DNA of 64,000 bases from NCBI GenBank assembly GCA_031987605.1, contig DALZZF010000004.1:1-64000 (forward strand). The letters are read 5' to 3'. The stretch is from JAFAGO01 sp031987605 (lineage in GTDB: Bacteria; Bacteroidota; Bacteroidia; Flavobacteriales; Weeksellaceae). Shown in pieces: positions 36,475 to 45,387 of the stretch (positions within the stretch are counted from its first letter, which is position 1; every line of letters starts with the position of its first letter). The notes under the pieces are model-generated. The model ran no database searches. It saw nothing but the letters and a program-made list of their open reading frames with translations, and had not been told where the DNA came from. Made by a program: the position numbers and the translations under genes.

Positions 36475-38085
36475 ATGAATCTTCACTATATGCTGAACAA
36501 AATTTTTGTTTTAATGGGCATGATGACCACCATATTCATAAAATGCCAGAGCAATACAGAACTCCTCAGAATCCTTGATAAAAAGCTAACCGAACGCGCT
36601 GTATACATCAACAAGAAGCACCACAAGATTAAAGTACTGAAAGAAAACCTGCAAAAACATCTGGTTTCACAAAGTACAGATGATATATTTCTGACGTATA
36701 CGGATCTTTTCAATGAATACAAATCTTTTAAATACGATTCTGCCTATTATTACGTAACCAAGGCAAAAGATATTGCCGAGTTAACGAAAAACCCGGAATT
36801 CATCAATCAGGTAAGAATTAATGAAGCATTTATTCTGACTTCATCCGGGTTATTTAAAGAAGCTATTGATACTTTAAAAGCTATTAATACAGAATACATT
36901 ACACCCAAAAACCGTTTTGATTATTATATTGTACGCGCCCGGACTTATTATGATTTAGCCGATTACAACAAGGATGAAAGGTTCAGCATCCATTATATTC
37001 AGACCGGAAATTCACTGCTGGACAGCGCAAAACTTTATGCAAAACCCAACAGCAACGAATGGATGTATGCCGAAACATTGGGATTAATGAAAAAACACCG
37101 ATGGAAAGAAGCCAAAAACCTCTTTGAAAAATGGCTAAACAACTGCCCACCAAAATATTACGGAATTGCTGCTTCCAGTCTCGGATATATCTATTCTGAA
37201 GACGATACTAATGAAAAAACCATTCACTATTTAGCGAAAGCAGCCATATCCGATATTGAAAACGCAACGATGGAAACAGTAGCCTTACGAAATCTTGCCA
37301 ACGAATTATACCGAAAAGGAGATCTTGAAAAAGCCAATGAATACATCAGCATTGCAATGGATGATGCTACCTATTATGATGCAAGGCACCGCAAATTTGA
37401 AATCTCAAAAATACTGCCCATTATTGAAAAAGCGAAAATCAAAAGTATCGACAAGAAAAATCAGCTTCTGAAAAGAGTGGTCTTTTTCCTCAGTGCACTA
37501 TCCCTCATTATTATCGTGTTTCTTTTTGTAATTTTTAAGCAACTGAAGCAGAAAAGTGCCGCAAAAAAAGCCATTGCAGATTCGTTTGAAAAACTGGAGG
37601 AAATGAACCTTTCCCTTACGGAAGTCAACAATATTAAGGAAGAATATATAGCCTATTTCATCAGTGCACTTTCGGGATTGATTAATAAAATTGATTCTTT
37701 ACAAAAAATTGCCCTCCATAAAATAAGAGATAATAAGCCCAGTGAAGCCATTAATCTGCTGAAAAGATATAATGTAAATCAGGAGCGGGAGCAGCTTTTT
37801 ACTCAGTTTGATGAGATTTTCATCAAACTCTTCCCTACCTATATCAATGAATTTGCAGCCCTGTTTCCCAAAGATCAGCTCTTCCCGCAAAAAAAGAAAG
37901 AACTTCTGAGCACCGAACAGAGAATTTTTGCACTCCACCGTTTGGGAATTCAGAATCCCACACAAATTGCAGATTTCATGAATCTCTCTGTTTCCACCAT
38001 TTATACGTATAAAACAAGAATCAAGAGCCGTTCGTTATATCGCGACAATTTTGAAAACAAAATCATGGAGATTAAATCCTTTTGA
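36475..38085 (+). CDS. SusR-like membrane-spanning transcriptional regulator (DUF6377 type)
   Basis: A 536-residue regulator divergent from the second locus. The N-terminus is signal-like (MLNKIFVLMG); residues about 60-320 are tetratricopeptide-type helical repeats expected in the periplasm; a transmembrane helix runs at about 335-354; a coiled-coil linker follows; and the C-terminal 60 residues form a helix-turn-helix (QNPTQIADFMNLSVSTIY). This is the layout of SusR, the maltose sensor of Bacteroides that activates the starch locus. It therefore probably senses an alpha-glucan oligosaccharide and activates the neighbouring genes. The ligand is inferred from neighbours. Confidence 0.82.
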   Translation: MNLHYMLNKIFVLMGMMTTIFIKCQSNTELLRILDKKLTERAVYINKKHHKIKVLKENLQKHLVSQSTDDIFLTYTDLFNEYKSFKYDSAYYYVTKAKDIAELTKNPEFINQVRINEAFILTSSGLFKEAIDTLKAINTEYITPKNRFDYYIVRARTYYDLADYNKDERFSIHYIQTGNSLLDSAKLYAKPNSNEWMYAETLGLMKKHRWKEAKNLFEKWLNNCPPKYYGIAASSLGYIYSEDDTNEKTIHYLAKAAISDIENATMETVALRNLANELYRKGDLEKANEYISIAMDDATYYDARHRKFEISKILPIIEKAKIKSIDKKNQLLKRVVFFLSALSLIIIVFLFVIFKQLKQKSAAKKAIADSFEKLEEMNLSLTEVNNIKEEYIAYFISALSGLINKIDSLQKIALHKIRDNKPSEAINLLKRYNVNQEREQLFTQFDEIFIKLFPTYINEFAALFPKDQLFPQKKKELLSTEQRIFALHRLGIQNPTQIADFMNLSVSTIYTYKTRIKSRSLYRDNFENKIMEIKSF

Positions 38086-38106
38086 TCCTTTTTCAGCAGG
38101 AAACCA

Positions 38107-38979
38107 TTAATCAATAATATTCCGGAATTCTTTACGGTATTCCATCGGGCTTTTTCCTACAAAAGATTTAAAGGTTCGGTTGAAATAACTGAAATTGTTG
38201 AAACCGCTTTCATAACAGATGTCCGTAATGCTTAAAGGCTGTTCTGCCAGAAGTTTCCGGGAATGCGTGATGCGGTATTCGTTTACAAAATGGGTGAAGG
38301 TTTTATTGGTAATTTTTTTAAAATACCTGCAGAAAGAAGGTGCCGTAAGATGCGTAAGATCCGCAATTTCTTCCACACTAATCGGTTCCTGAAAATGATC
38401 CTTTACGTAATTAAAAATCAAATTTATCCTGTCGTTATCCTCCACCTGCGTATGAAAATGATATTTTCCGGCATTGAGCAATTCAAAATCATCGGTGGTT
38501 GAAAGCGTATCCAGAACTTCCAAAAGTTTGGTCAATTTAAGTAAAGGCGGTGCATCTGCCATTTCCTCGATTGTTTTTCGGACTTTTCGTTTGGTATTTT
38601 CACCAAATACAATTCCTGCCTGTGCTGTTGTTAACAGGGTTTTTATGCGGTTCATTTCCACATAATCCCAAAAATTTTCACCTAAAAATTCCGGCAAAAA
38701 CTGGATCACCACTTCATATTCATTATTAGTGGTTTCATCCGTTAATCCACAATGCGGAAGATTGCTGCCAATCAAAATCAAATCTCCATCGGAATAATAA
38801 GAAATACTGCTTCCGATTTGTCTTTTTCCTGAACCGCCACCTACAAAAATCAATTCTATTTCCGGATGATAATGCCAGACATGGGATTTGATGTTAGCGT
38901 TTTTCAAAAATTTAATATATCGGAAACTACTTGAAACACTGGGTTTTATCGCTTCAAAACTGGGACTTAAATGTTTCAT
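38107..38979 (-). CDS. AraC-family transcriptional regulator
   Basis: A 290-residue cytoplasmic regulator with an N-terminal cupin-like sensor (SHVWHYHPEIELIFVGGGSG, about 30-110) and a C-terminal AraC double helix-turn-helix (about 190-285: SVEEIADLTHLTAPSFCRYFKK and SITDICYESGFNNFSYFNRTFK). It converges with the SusR-like gene, 21 nt apart. The GFNNFSYFNR and GKSPMEYRK motifs are family signatures. It may control the second locus or a distant set; nothing in the sequence decides. A TATATTTG box lies upstream. Confidence 0.9.
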   Translation of the reverse strand: MKHLSPSFEAIKPSVSSSFRYIKFLKNANIKSHVWHYHPEIELIFVGGGSGKRQIGSSISYYSDGDLILIGSNLPHCGLTDETTNNEYEVVIQFLPEFLGENFWDYVEMNRIKTLLTTAQAGIVFGENTKRKVRKTIEEMADAPPLLKLTKLLEVLDTLSTTDDFELLNAGKYHFHTQVEDNDRINLIFNYVKDHFQEPISVEEIADLTHLTAPSFCRYFKKITNKTFTHFVNEYRITHSRKLLAEQPLSITDICYESGFNNFSYFNRTFKSFVGKSPMEYRKEFRNIID

Positions 38980-39025
38980 ACAAATAAACTACTATCGATT
39001 ATTAACAGTTAATACTACCACAATA

Positions 39026-39033
39026 CAAATATA
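39026..39033 (-). promoter_or_regulatory. -7 box for the AraC-type gene
   Basis: The minus strand reads TATATTTG, a perfect TAnnTTTG match, 46 nt upstream of the AraC-type start codon. No TTG at the right distance is visible. Confidence 0.35.
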
Positions 39034-39066
39034 AGGTTAAAATAGTACATAAATAGGAAAATTATA

Positions 39067-39100
39067 TTGTAAAATAAGTTTGCAGACCGGTATACCTTTG
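39067..39100 (+). promoter_or_regulatory. Promoter of the small secreted protein gene
   Basis: TTG at 39067-39069 and TACCTTTG at 39093-39100 (perfect TAnnTTTG) are 23 nt apart. The start codon follows 31 nt downstream. Confidence 0.5.
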
Positions 39101-39131
39101 TCCCATACCAAATCAATAAAAATAAAGAGTT

Positions 39132-39722
39132 ATGAAAAAATTAATCAAATTAGGATTTTTTGCAGGTATGATGCTGCTGTCCGCAAATGCATTTGGAAAA
39201 GACATTGATTTTTCTATTTCTTTCGCAGAAGTATTAAATACAAAGGTAGAATTTAAAATTTCCAATGCACAGAATGTTGCACTTTATTTATACAACGAAG
39301 CACAAAACGAAGTGTACTCTGAAAAATTACAAAACGAAAGCACTATTGTAAAATCGTATGATCTTTCAAATATGCCTACAGGAAACTATTTTCTGGTTGC
39401 AGAATCTGATGGAAAGATTGAACGATATAAAATCACCGTAGACAATAAAAAAGTCTTGGTAAACCAAACACCAGTTTCTGCGATTGTAAAACCACAGTAT
39501 ACAATGGAAGGAAACCGTGTAAAAATGTATCTTCCGAACACTATTGGTGCAGTAAATGTTTCGGTATACGACCTTCAGGATAATGAATATTATCAGGACA
39601 AAAAAAATGCTCAGGGAGAATTGAGTATGGTTTTTGACCTGAATCCTGAAACCTCCAACAGCTACGTATTCAACGTGGAAATGGATGGAAATAGTTTTAA
39701 CAAAATTATCTCACTAAAATAA
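39132..39722 (+). CDS. Small secreted protein of unknown function
   Basis: A 196-residue exported protein with a clear signal peptide (to about residue 22, ANAFG). The mature part contains two similar beta-sandwich units (about 25-115 and 118-196), each with the strand pattern of T9SS C-terminal or fibronectin-like domains (VALYLYNEAQNEVYSEKL; VSVYDLQDNEYYQDKK), but without the usual sorting motif at its end. No enzyme motif is seen. It has its own promoter and terminator and is probably a monocistronic, well-expressed gene. Confidence 0.7.
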   Translation: MKKLIKLGFFAGMMLLSANAFGKDIDFSISFAEVLNTKVEFKISNAQNVALYLYNEAQNEVYSEKLQNESTIVKSYDLSNMPTGNYFLVAESDGKIERYKITVDNKKVLVNQTPVSAIVKPQYTMEGNRVKMYLPNTIGAVNVSVYDLQDNEYYQDKKNAQGELSMVFDLNPETSNSYVFNVEMDGNSFNKIISLK

Positions 39723-39750
39723 ATTTTGTAAAAAAGGGATTTGTAAGGGG

Positions 39751-39775
39751 CCTCACATTATGTGAGGTTTTTTTT
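39751..39775 (+). terminator. Rho-independent terminator
   Basis: A 7-bp perfect stem CCTCACA/TGTGAGG with a TTA loop is followed by a run of eight T. It lies 28 nt after the stop of the small secreted protein. Confidence 0.9.
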
Positions 39776-39787
39776 ATGCCAAATGTT

Positions 39788-39795
39788 TACATTTG
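39788..39795 (+). promoter_or_regulatory. -7 box directly before the glycosyltransferase start
   Basis: TACATTTG is a perfect TAnnTTTG match, ending only 6 nt before the ATG at 39802, so transcription would start close to the start codon. No -33 TTG is visible within the preceding terminator region. Confidence 0.4.
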
Positions 39796-39801
39796 CCTGT
39801 T

Positions 39802-41013
39802 ATGAAACATCTTGTTGTCATTGGTCTTGTTATTCCCGAACCCAAATCCACCGCTGCAGGAACCAGAATGCTCCAGTTGCTCAACCTTTTCCGCAACGCC
39901 GATTACAAAATCACCTTTCTCACTTCTGCCACCAATACCGAATTTTCGGAAAATCTGGAAGTCAAAAAAATCAATCTGAATGATGAAAGTTTCGATATTC
40001 TGATTAAAGAACTTCAGCCCGATATTGTGCTTTTCGACCGTTTTGTAACCGAAGAACAGTTTGGCTGGCGTATTACAGAAAATTGTCCGCAAGCCTTGAA
40101 AATTCTGGATACGGAAGATTTGCATTTTCTTCGTGAAGCCCGGAAAACAGCGTGGAAACAAAATCGTGAAACAACCGATGATGATGTTTTGAATGATATT
40201 TTCAAAAGAGAAATTGCCGCAATCCTACGTTCTGATTTATCGCTGATTATTTCCGAATTTGAATATTATCTTCTTACCGAAAAATTCAGATTAAATCCGG
40301 AACTGCTCTTTTACATTCCGTTTCTTTTTGATGGAAAAATTCCGGAAACAAAAACTTTCAATGATCGCAAAAATTATGTAAGTATCGGAAATTTCCTTCA
40401 TGAGCCCAATTGGCAAACGGTACTTCAGCTGAAAAAGATCTGGCCAAAAATTCATGCAAAAAATCCCGGTTCCGAACTTCATGTTTACGGCGCATATCCT
40501 TCGGAAAAAGTTTTTCAGCTCGACAACAAAAAAGAAGGATTCCTGATAAAAGGCCGCGCGGAAAACGCAGAAGAAATCATGAAAAATTATCGTGTTCTAC
40601 TCGCTCCCATTCCGTTTGGTGCGGGTTTAAAAGGAAAACTTTTTGAAAGCATGAAGTTTGGACTTCCCAATATTACCAGTTCCATTGGTGCAGAAGCAAT
40701 GCAGGAAAAAGGAATCTGGAATGGCTTTATTGAAGATGATATTTCGCAGTTTTGTGAAAAAGCGGTGGAACTGTATCGCGATGAAAATCTTTGGGAAACT
40801 TCACAAAAAAACGGCTATGAAATTCTGAAAAACAAATTCGGTGAGCCATATTTTTCAGAAAACCTTCTCAAAAAAATTTCAGAAACCGGAAAAAATCTGC
40901 ATCAGCACCGGAATCGGAATTATCTGGGACAAATTCTTCAGCACCATACCCTGAACGCAACAAAATACATGAGTCGTTGGATTGAAGAAAAAAACAGAAA
41001 TACCTCATCATAA
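39802..41013 (+). CDS. GT4-like glycosyltransferase
   Basis: A 403-residue cytoplasmic GT-B-fold glycosyltransferase. The N-terminal half begins MKHLVVIGLVIPEPKSTAAGTRM, as in acceptor domains of GT4-type enzymes; the C-terminal half (about 195-360) has YVSIGNFLHEPNW, a GAYPSEKV strand, LLAPIPFGAGLKGKLFESMK and the sugar-nucleotide-binding region FGLPNITSSIGAEAM. The frame can be extended to a TTG at 39793, but the ATG at 39802 is far more likely. Substrate unknown; cell-envelope glycan or protein glycosylation are possible. Confidence 0.85.
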   Translation: MKHLVVIGLVIPEPKSTAAGTRMLQLLNLFRNADYKITFLTSATNTEFSENLEVKKINLNDESFDILIKELQPDIVLFDRFVTEEQFGWRITENCPQALKILDTEDLHFLREARKTAWKQNRETTDDDVLNDIFKREIAAILRSDLSLIISEFEYYLLTEKFRLNPELLFYIPFLFDGKIPETKTFNDRKNYVSIGNFLHEPNWQTVLQLKKIWPKIHAKNPGSELHVYGAYPSEKVFQLDNKKEGFLIKGRAENAEEIMKNYRVLLAPIPFGAGLKGKLFESMKFGLPNITSSIGAEAMQEKGIWNGFIEDDISQFCEKAVELYRDENLWETSQKNGYEILKNKFGEPYFSENLLKKISETGKNLHQHRNRNYLGQILQHHTLNATKYMSRWIEEKNRNTSS

Positions 41014-41057
41014 AAATCTCAGTACAGAATTTTCTGTTAAAAAAAGAACATCAAAAT

Positions 41058-41092
41058 AAAAAAGGTTTACCCGACCAAAGCCAGGTAAACCT
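41058..41092 (-). terminator. Rho-independent terminator of the FG-GAP protein gene
   Basis: On the minus strand a 9-bp stem AGGTTTACC/GGTAAACCT with a 12-nt loop (41063-41092) is followed by a T-run (A-run 41058-41063 on plus). It lies 36 nt after the stop and may also serve the convergent glycosyltransferase. Confidence 0.8.
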
Positions 41093-41127
41093 CCCAATTT
41101 AAAAGATATGAATATAACTGAGAAAAA

Positions 41128-42858
41128 CTATTTTTTTAATACTTTTTTGGTGATGGATTTTCCGTTTTCCAATTGCACTTCAACAATATACAAACCTGTT
41201 GAAAGTGAACGCAACTGAATGGATTTCTGACCTCCGATCTGAGATTTCACCAGCTGTCCGGAAGCATTCAATACTTTTACAGAGTGGATTTTCTCTTTCG
41301 TATTGAAATGCAGTTCATCCATCACCGGATTTGGATATACCCCAAAATCGGAAGCCGAATTTTCGGAAACGGCAAGCAGATTAAGGGTTTGCAGTTCGGA
41401 ACTGTCGGAATATACTTTTGAGGCATCAATGGATTTTACGCTCCAGTAGATTTGCTCAGGAAGATTTTCTTTATTCAGAAACCAATTTTTGGTGGTCACC
41501 ACATATTTTGCAATATCGGATGTTCCGCTTTGTGAACCTACGCTTAATTCGTATTGAAGGGCATTTTCGGGAGTTTTATCATCCGAAGCGTTGCTCCAGT
41601 TGAATACAATTTTGTCCTCCTGAATTTCTGCATTCAGGGTTTGCGGAGCTTCAGGTTTTTCGTTGGCAGTTGTGCTGCTGTTTTTGTAGAGTTTGGTAAA
41701 GGCGCGGTAATGTTCATCATTCCAGTCAAAACCATTCATTAAAACATCAAGTTGACGGTCGTTATCATAATCGAAAAGCTTTATGGTTCCGCCACTTCCC
41801 AGATTGTACAATCCTGTATTTTCTGCGAGGCTGAATGTAGAATCTTCAGGATTATACAAAAAAATGTTAGCAAAACCATTGTAATCAGCATCATCTCCCA
41901 GTGCGATAAAATCGTAATAACCGTCGTTATTCAAATCTCCTACATCAATTGTCGCCTCACTGATAACGCCTTCTGTAATAGGCGTTGCCGTAAATTGTCC
42001 ATTTCCGTCGTTCATTAAAACGGCCATATAGGGCTCATAATTTTCGTCCAAACCGGAAACGACTGCATCCAAAAAACCGTCTGCATTGAAATCTGCAGAA
42101 GCCATTTTCCCGCTGTACAATGGGGGTAATTCCTGTGAAAGTTCCAATGTTCCGGCATTGTTCAGATAAATATTGAAAAACAAATTCGTATCAATATCCA
42201 ATCCGTAAACCATCAAATCCGGCAAATGATCATTATTAAAATCTGCAACAGTGAAACCGCCCTGCTGTGAACCGGGCATCCAGCCCGTTGTTTCTGTAAA
42301 GCCTGTTCCGGTACTTTGGTAAAGGTTGATTTCATTTACGAAACCGCTATCGGTATATTGTGTTCCGTTCAGAACATAATCCAGTTTTCCGTCATGATTG
42401 AAATCAAAGGTTTTAATTCCTCCGAAAATTTTCCCGTTTCCCTCATACACCAGATCGAAAGTTGAACCGTTGTTTTTGTACCGGTACTGTTTGTAATTCA
42501 CAACATCACTATAACTCAATCCGGAAGTTACCACATCCAGAAGTCCATCATTATCAAAATCCAGAAATACCGCATCGCTTAAATGAACGGGATTAACCGC
42601 TATTTCCTGCTGCACGGAAAAAACTCCGGCGTTATTTTTATAATATTCGTTATAGGTTTGATAATCTCCTTCTCCATCATCACCCGGTTCAATCGCTCCG
42701 GTAAAATACACATCCTGAAAACCATCACCATCGGCATCGCCAACCGCAGCAGCCGAATAATAGAAATTTTTAAAAGGTACGGGTGTAATCTCCTGAAATT
42801 GCTGAGCTTTTGCCATTACAGCAGTCAAAACAACCACTGAAAAATAAAGTTTTCGCAT
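41128..42858 (-). CDS. FG-GAP/VCBS repeat protein with T9SS sorting domain
   Basis: A 576-residue secreted protein. After a signal peptide (AKAQ, about 19 residues) there are about seven to eight FG-GAP-type repeats (about 30-385), each with a calcium-binding DxDxDG-like loop (GDADGDGFQD, DFDNDGLLD, DFNHDGKLD, DFNADGFLD, DLNNDGYYD, DYDNDRQLD), which should form a beta-propeller. A fibronectin-like domain (about 395-490) and a type A T9SS C-terminal domain (YPNPVMDELHF to KKVLKK) follow. It should be exported through type IX secretion and displayed or released. No catalytic motif. Upstream at 42892-42899 the minus strand has TATTTTTG, a likely -7 box. Confidence 0.9.
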   Translation of the reverse strand: MRKLYFSVVVLTAVMAKAQQFQEITPVPFKNFYYSAAAVGDADGDGFQDVYFTGAIEPGDDGEGDYQTYNEYYKNNAGVFSVQQEIAVNPVHLSDAVFLDFDNDGLLDVVTSGLSYSDVVNYKQYRYKNNGSTFDLVYEGNGKIFGGIKTFDFNHDGKLDYVLNGTQYTDSGFVNEINLYQSTGTGFTETTGWMPGSQQGGFTVADFNNDHLPDLMVYGLDIDTNLFFNIYLNNAGTLELSQELPPLYSGKMASADFNADGFLDAVVSGLDENYEPYMAVLMNDGNGQFTATPITEGVISEATIDVGDLNNDGYYDFIALGDDADYNGFANIFLYNPEDSTFSLAENTGLYNLGSGGTIKLFDYDNDRQLDVLMNGFDWNDEHYRAFTKLYKNSSTTANEKPEAPQTLNAEIQEDKIVFNWSNASDDKTPENALQYELSVGSQSGTSDIAKYVVTTKNWFLNKENLPEQIYWSVKSIDASKVYSDSSELQTLNLLAVSENSASDFGVYPNPVMDELHFNTKEKIHSVKVLNASGQLVKSQIGGQKSIQLRSLSTGLYIVEVQLENGKSITKKVLKK

Positions 42859-42891
42859 TTTATTTTTATTTAGAATAATTTTAAATTACGA

Positions 42892-42899
42892 CAAAAATA
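42892..42899 (-). promoter_or_regulatory. -7 box for the FG-GAP protein gene
   Basis: The minus strand reads TATTTTTG, a perfect TAnnTTTG match, 33 nt before the start codon. No clear -33 TTG. Confidence 0.35.
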
Positions 42900-42993
42900 A
42901 AAGGATTTCTTTATCCGAAAAATTTCAGGCACATGATAAATGTCTTGTTAAAAGTTACACAGAAAAGTTGTAAATTATTGCGCTAAGAAAAAC

Positions 42994-43821
42994 TTATTTT
43001 TCAAGCAACAGGCTCATCCATTCTTCGCGTTGCTGTTTGTTTTTCAGGGTAAGACCTTGTTCTGTACAGACTTCAAGAATATCTTCCACATCAAAAAAGC
43101 ACAATCCGGAAAGCAATAACTGTCCGCCTTTATTCAGTACTGAAACGTAGCTCGGAATATCGGAAATCAAAATATTTCTGTTGATATTGGCTAAAATAAT
43201 ATCAAAATTTTCACCGCCAAGATTTTCGGCAGTCCCCTGAGAAATATCAAGTTCTACTCCATTTCTGGCAGCATTTTCTATGGAATTTTCTACCGACCAT
43301 TCGTCAATATCAATGGCAACGACTTTTGCAGCACCCTGCTGTTTGGCATAAATGGCAAGAACCGAAGTTCCACACCCCATATCCAGTACGGTTTTTCCTT
43401 TGAAATCCATTTCCAGCATCTGCTGAATCATCAAATGTGTGGTAGGATGATGTCCCGTTCCGAAAGACATTTTCGGCTGGATTACAATTTCGTGCATTTC
43501 CGGAATCGGATCGTGAAATTCTGCACGAATATAGACTTTATCGGCAACGTTTATCGGGCTGAAATTCTTTTCCCATTCTTCATTCCAGTTGATATTCGGC
43601 ATTTTTTCATAAGTATATTTAATGCTGACTTCGGAACTGCTAAGCAGCGAAACTTCCTTTAGTTTTCCATCCTCAAAAAGATCTTCCTGAATGTACCCTA
43701 AAATTCCGTCGTATTCTTCGGTAAAACTATCGAAACCGATTTCAATCAGTTCTGCCATCAGTATTTCATTCCAAGGTTGAAGCGGCGAAATTTTGAAGTT
43801 GAATTCCAGATACGGTTGCAT
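42994..43821 (-). CDS. prmA: Ribosomal protein L11 methyltransferase
   Basis: A 275-residue cytoplasmic enzyme that methylates ribosomal protein L11 using S-adenosylmethionine. The N-terminal substrate-binding domain (about 1-100) leads to the motif QPKMSFGTGHHPTT, which is diagnostic of PrmA, then the SAM-binding loop VLDMGCGTSVLAIYA and the catalytic-side ANINRNIL. Length is normal for flavobacterial PrmA. TACCTTTG on the minus strand (43836-43843) is a likely -7 box. It stands alone between a T9SS gene and a repeat-containing gap. Confidence 0.96.
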   Translation of the reverse strand: MQPYLEFNFKISPLQPWNEILMAELIEIGFDSFTEEYDGILGYIQEDLFEDGKLKEVSLLSSSEVSIKYTYEKMPNINWNEEWEKNFSPINVADKVYIRAEFHDPIPEMHEIVIQPKMSFGTGHHPTTHLMIQQMLEMDFKGKTVLDMGCGTSVLAIYAKQQGAAKVVAIDIDEWSVENSIENAARNGVELDISQGTAENLGGENFDIILANINRNILISDIPSYVSVLNKGGQLLLSGLCFFDVEDILEVCTEQGLTLKNKQQREEWMSLLLEK

Positions 43822-43835
43822 AATACATGTTTTTG

Positions 43836-43843
43836 CAAAGGTA
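43836..43843 (-). promoter_or_regulatory. -7 box for prmA
   Basis: The minus strand reads TACCTTTG, a perfect TAnnTTTG match, 14 nt before the prmA start codon. Confidence 0.4.
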
Positions 43844-43902
43844 AGGATTTTGGTATGATTATTGGGTTTTGGAAATAGAAACTTGGGTTATACGCATTAC
43901 AA

Positions 43903-44088
43903 TTAACGCTAAGGGAAACGAAGAATTTATTCAAAAAATCTTTAAATAAAGATAAACAAAGGCGATAAATCTTAATTAAAGTAATACAAAATAATTTTCT
44001 TCGTATTACATTCGTAAATGAAATGTCTTTGTATTTCTTAAAATTATTGTTTAAACAAATAAAAAATCTTTGTTTTTCTTTGCGTTTA
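43903..44088. repeat. 186-bp imperfect palindromic element
   Basis: The left arm 43903-43928 (TTAACGCTAAGGGAAACGAA...) is complementary to the right arm 44064-44088 (...TTTTCTTTGCGTTTA) apart from a few mismatches and one gap. Inner segments also pair, for example GTAATAC with GTATTAC. It is AT-rich and noncoding. Such CTTTGCGTT-ended palindromes look like mobile intergenic repeats, but copy number cannot be judged here. Confidence 0.55.
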
Positions 44089-44288
44089 TTGATTCTATTT
44101 CAATAAATCAATGTAATTTAATAATTATTTGACAATATTTTAATGCGTTTGACTTGGTAGAAAGTTGGGAATGAAAATGAAAGAAAAGCAGCATCAGGCT
44201 TTTCAAATTTTCAAAATCAAACTTTCAGATTCTCAAACATTCAAATCCTCAAACATATTAAAAATCAATATTTTAAAGATTATATAAA

Positions 44289-45290
44289 TCAGTGATAAAA
44301 GTGAGTCGGAAAAGCATCTTCCGGCTTCATGCGGAAAACATTGAGCAAAATCCATGATTTCAGAAAACCATAACCGTAAGAAAACATTTGTATATAGGTG
44401 GAAATAATCGCCATTGCAGCAATACTTACATTTCTGGTTTTATACAGTGCATGAAAGAAAACCAGAAAAGTATAAAGCCCATAAAGGGAAAGAATTAATG
44501 TTTTATTGAACCAGAAATATTCCACCAACCCCATTACATATCCGATTAAAAATAAAGACGGAAAAGCAAAGGAAATTTTCACATAATTGGGATGTCGCTG
44601 GTTGAGAATCGGTCTTGCTGAACCAAACTGGTACACCTGTTTGGAGAATTTTCCAAAATCCACTCTTCTTTTATGATACACGCCAATATCATCAAAAAAA
44701 GCAGTGGTAAAGCCATTTTCCCAAAGTGTCATAGAAAGATCGGGATCTTCACCGATGCGCATATTTGAGAAGCCGCCCACTTTTTCAAAAGCGGATTTGC
44801 GAACGCCCATATTGAAACTTCGCGGCTGAAATTTGGTGACGGCTTTTTTGTTCCCACGAATTCCTCCTGTCGTAAAAACCGAAGTCATGGAATACGAAAT
44901 CGCTTTCTGCATCAAATTAAAACCTTTATGCGCTTTATCTGCTCCGCCAAAGGCATCACATGGAATGTCCTGAATGTCTTTTTTGATGTTGGCGATGTAA
45001 TCTTTTTCCACCATCACATCGGAATCTACAAAAACCAGCCATTCATTTCGGGCACGTCGGGCTCCGTAATTTCTGCTCAAGCCGGGACCAGAATTGTCCT
45101 TCCGAAAATATTTAATATCAAGACTTTCGTTAAAAAGTTCAATTGTAGGTTGCAGGTTGATTTTGGAACCGTCATCCACAATTATAATTTCAAAATCTTT
45201 ATCGGTTTGAAATGAAAGCGACTGCAAAAGTTCGAAAAGTTCGTCTTTGCGATTGAAAATGGCGATAACGATGGAAATGCTCGGGTTCAT
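44289..45290 (-). CDS. GT2-family glycosyltransferase with membrane segments
   Basis: A 333-residue GT-A-fold glycosyltransferase. The N-terminal 220 residues carry the GT2 start SISIVIAIFNRKDE, EIIIVDDGS, the metal-binding DSD in VFVDSDVMVEKDYI, and the ED motif RIGEDPDLSMTLWE that supplies the catalytic base. Two or three hydrophobic segments in the C-terminal third (about 240-320, for example FPSLFLIGYVMGLVEYFW) should anchor it to the inner membrane. It likely acts in surface glycan synthesis; the substrate is not visible. Confidence 0.9.
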   Translation of the reverse strand: MNPSISIVIAIFNRKDELFELLQSLSFQTDKDFEIIIVDDGSKINLQPTIELFNESLDIKYFRKDNSGPGLSRNYGARRARNEWLVFVDSDVMVEKDYIANIKKDIQDIPCDAFGGADKAHKGFNLMQKAISYSMTSVFTTGGIRGNKKAVTKFQPRSFNMGVRKSAFEKVGGFSNMRIGEDPDLSMTLWENGFTTAFFDDIGVYHKRRVDFGKFSKQVYQFGSARPILNQRHPNYVKISFAFPSLFLIGYVMGLVEYFWFNKTLILSLYGLYTFLVFFHALYKTRNVSIAAMAIISTYIQMFSYGYGFLKSWILLNVFRMKPEDAFPTHFYH

Positions 45291-45387
45291 TTTAAGTTTT
45301 TAAAATGCTTATTTGCTTCTTCTGGGATTTTACCACCCGAAAAAAGATTGAAAAAATTTAAAATTATATCTAATAAATCCCAAAACA

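Larger units (their letters stand above)
43822..44288. other. Gene-free stretch upstream of prmA
   Basis: These 467 nt contain the prmA promoter region and the long imperfect palindrome at 43903-44088. The rest, 44089-44288, has T/C-rich simple sequence (repeated TTCAAA and TCAAACAT-like words) and no ORF or clear terminator. Confidence 0.5.
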
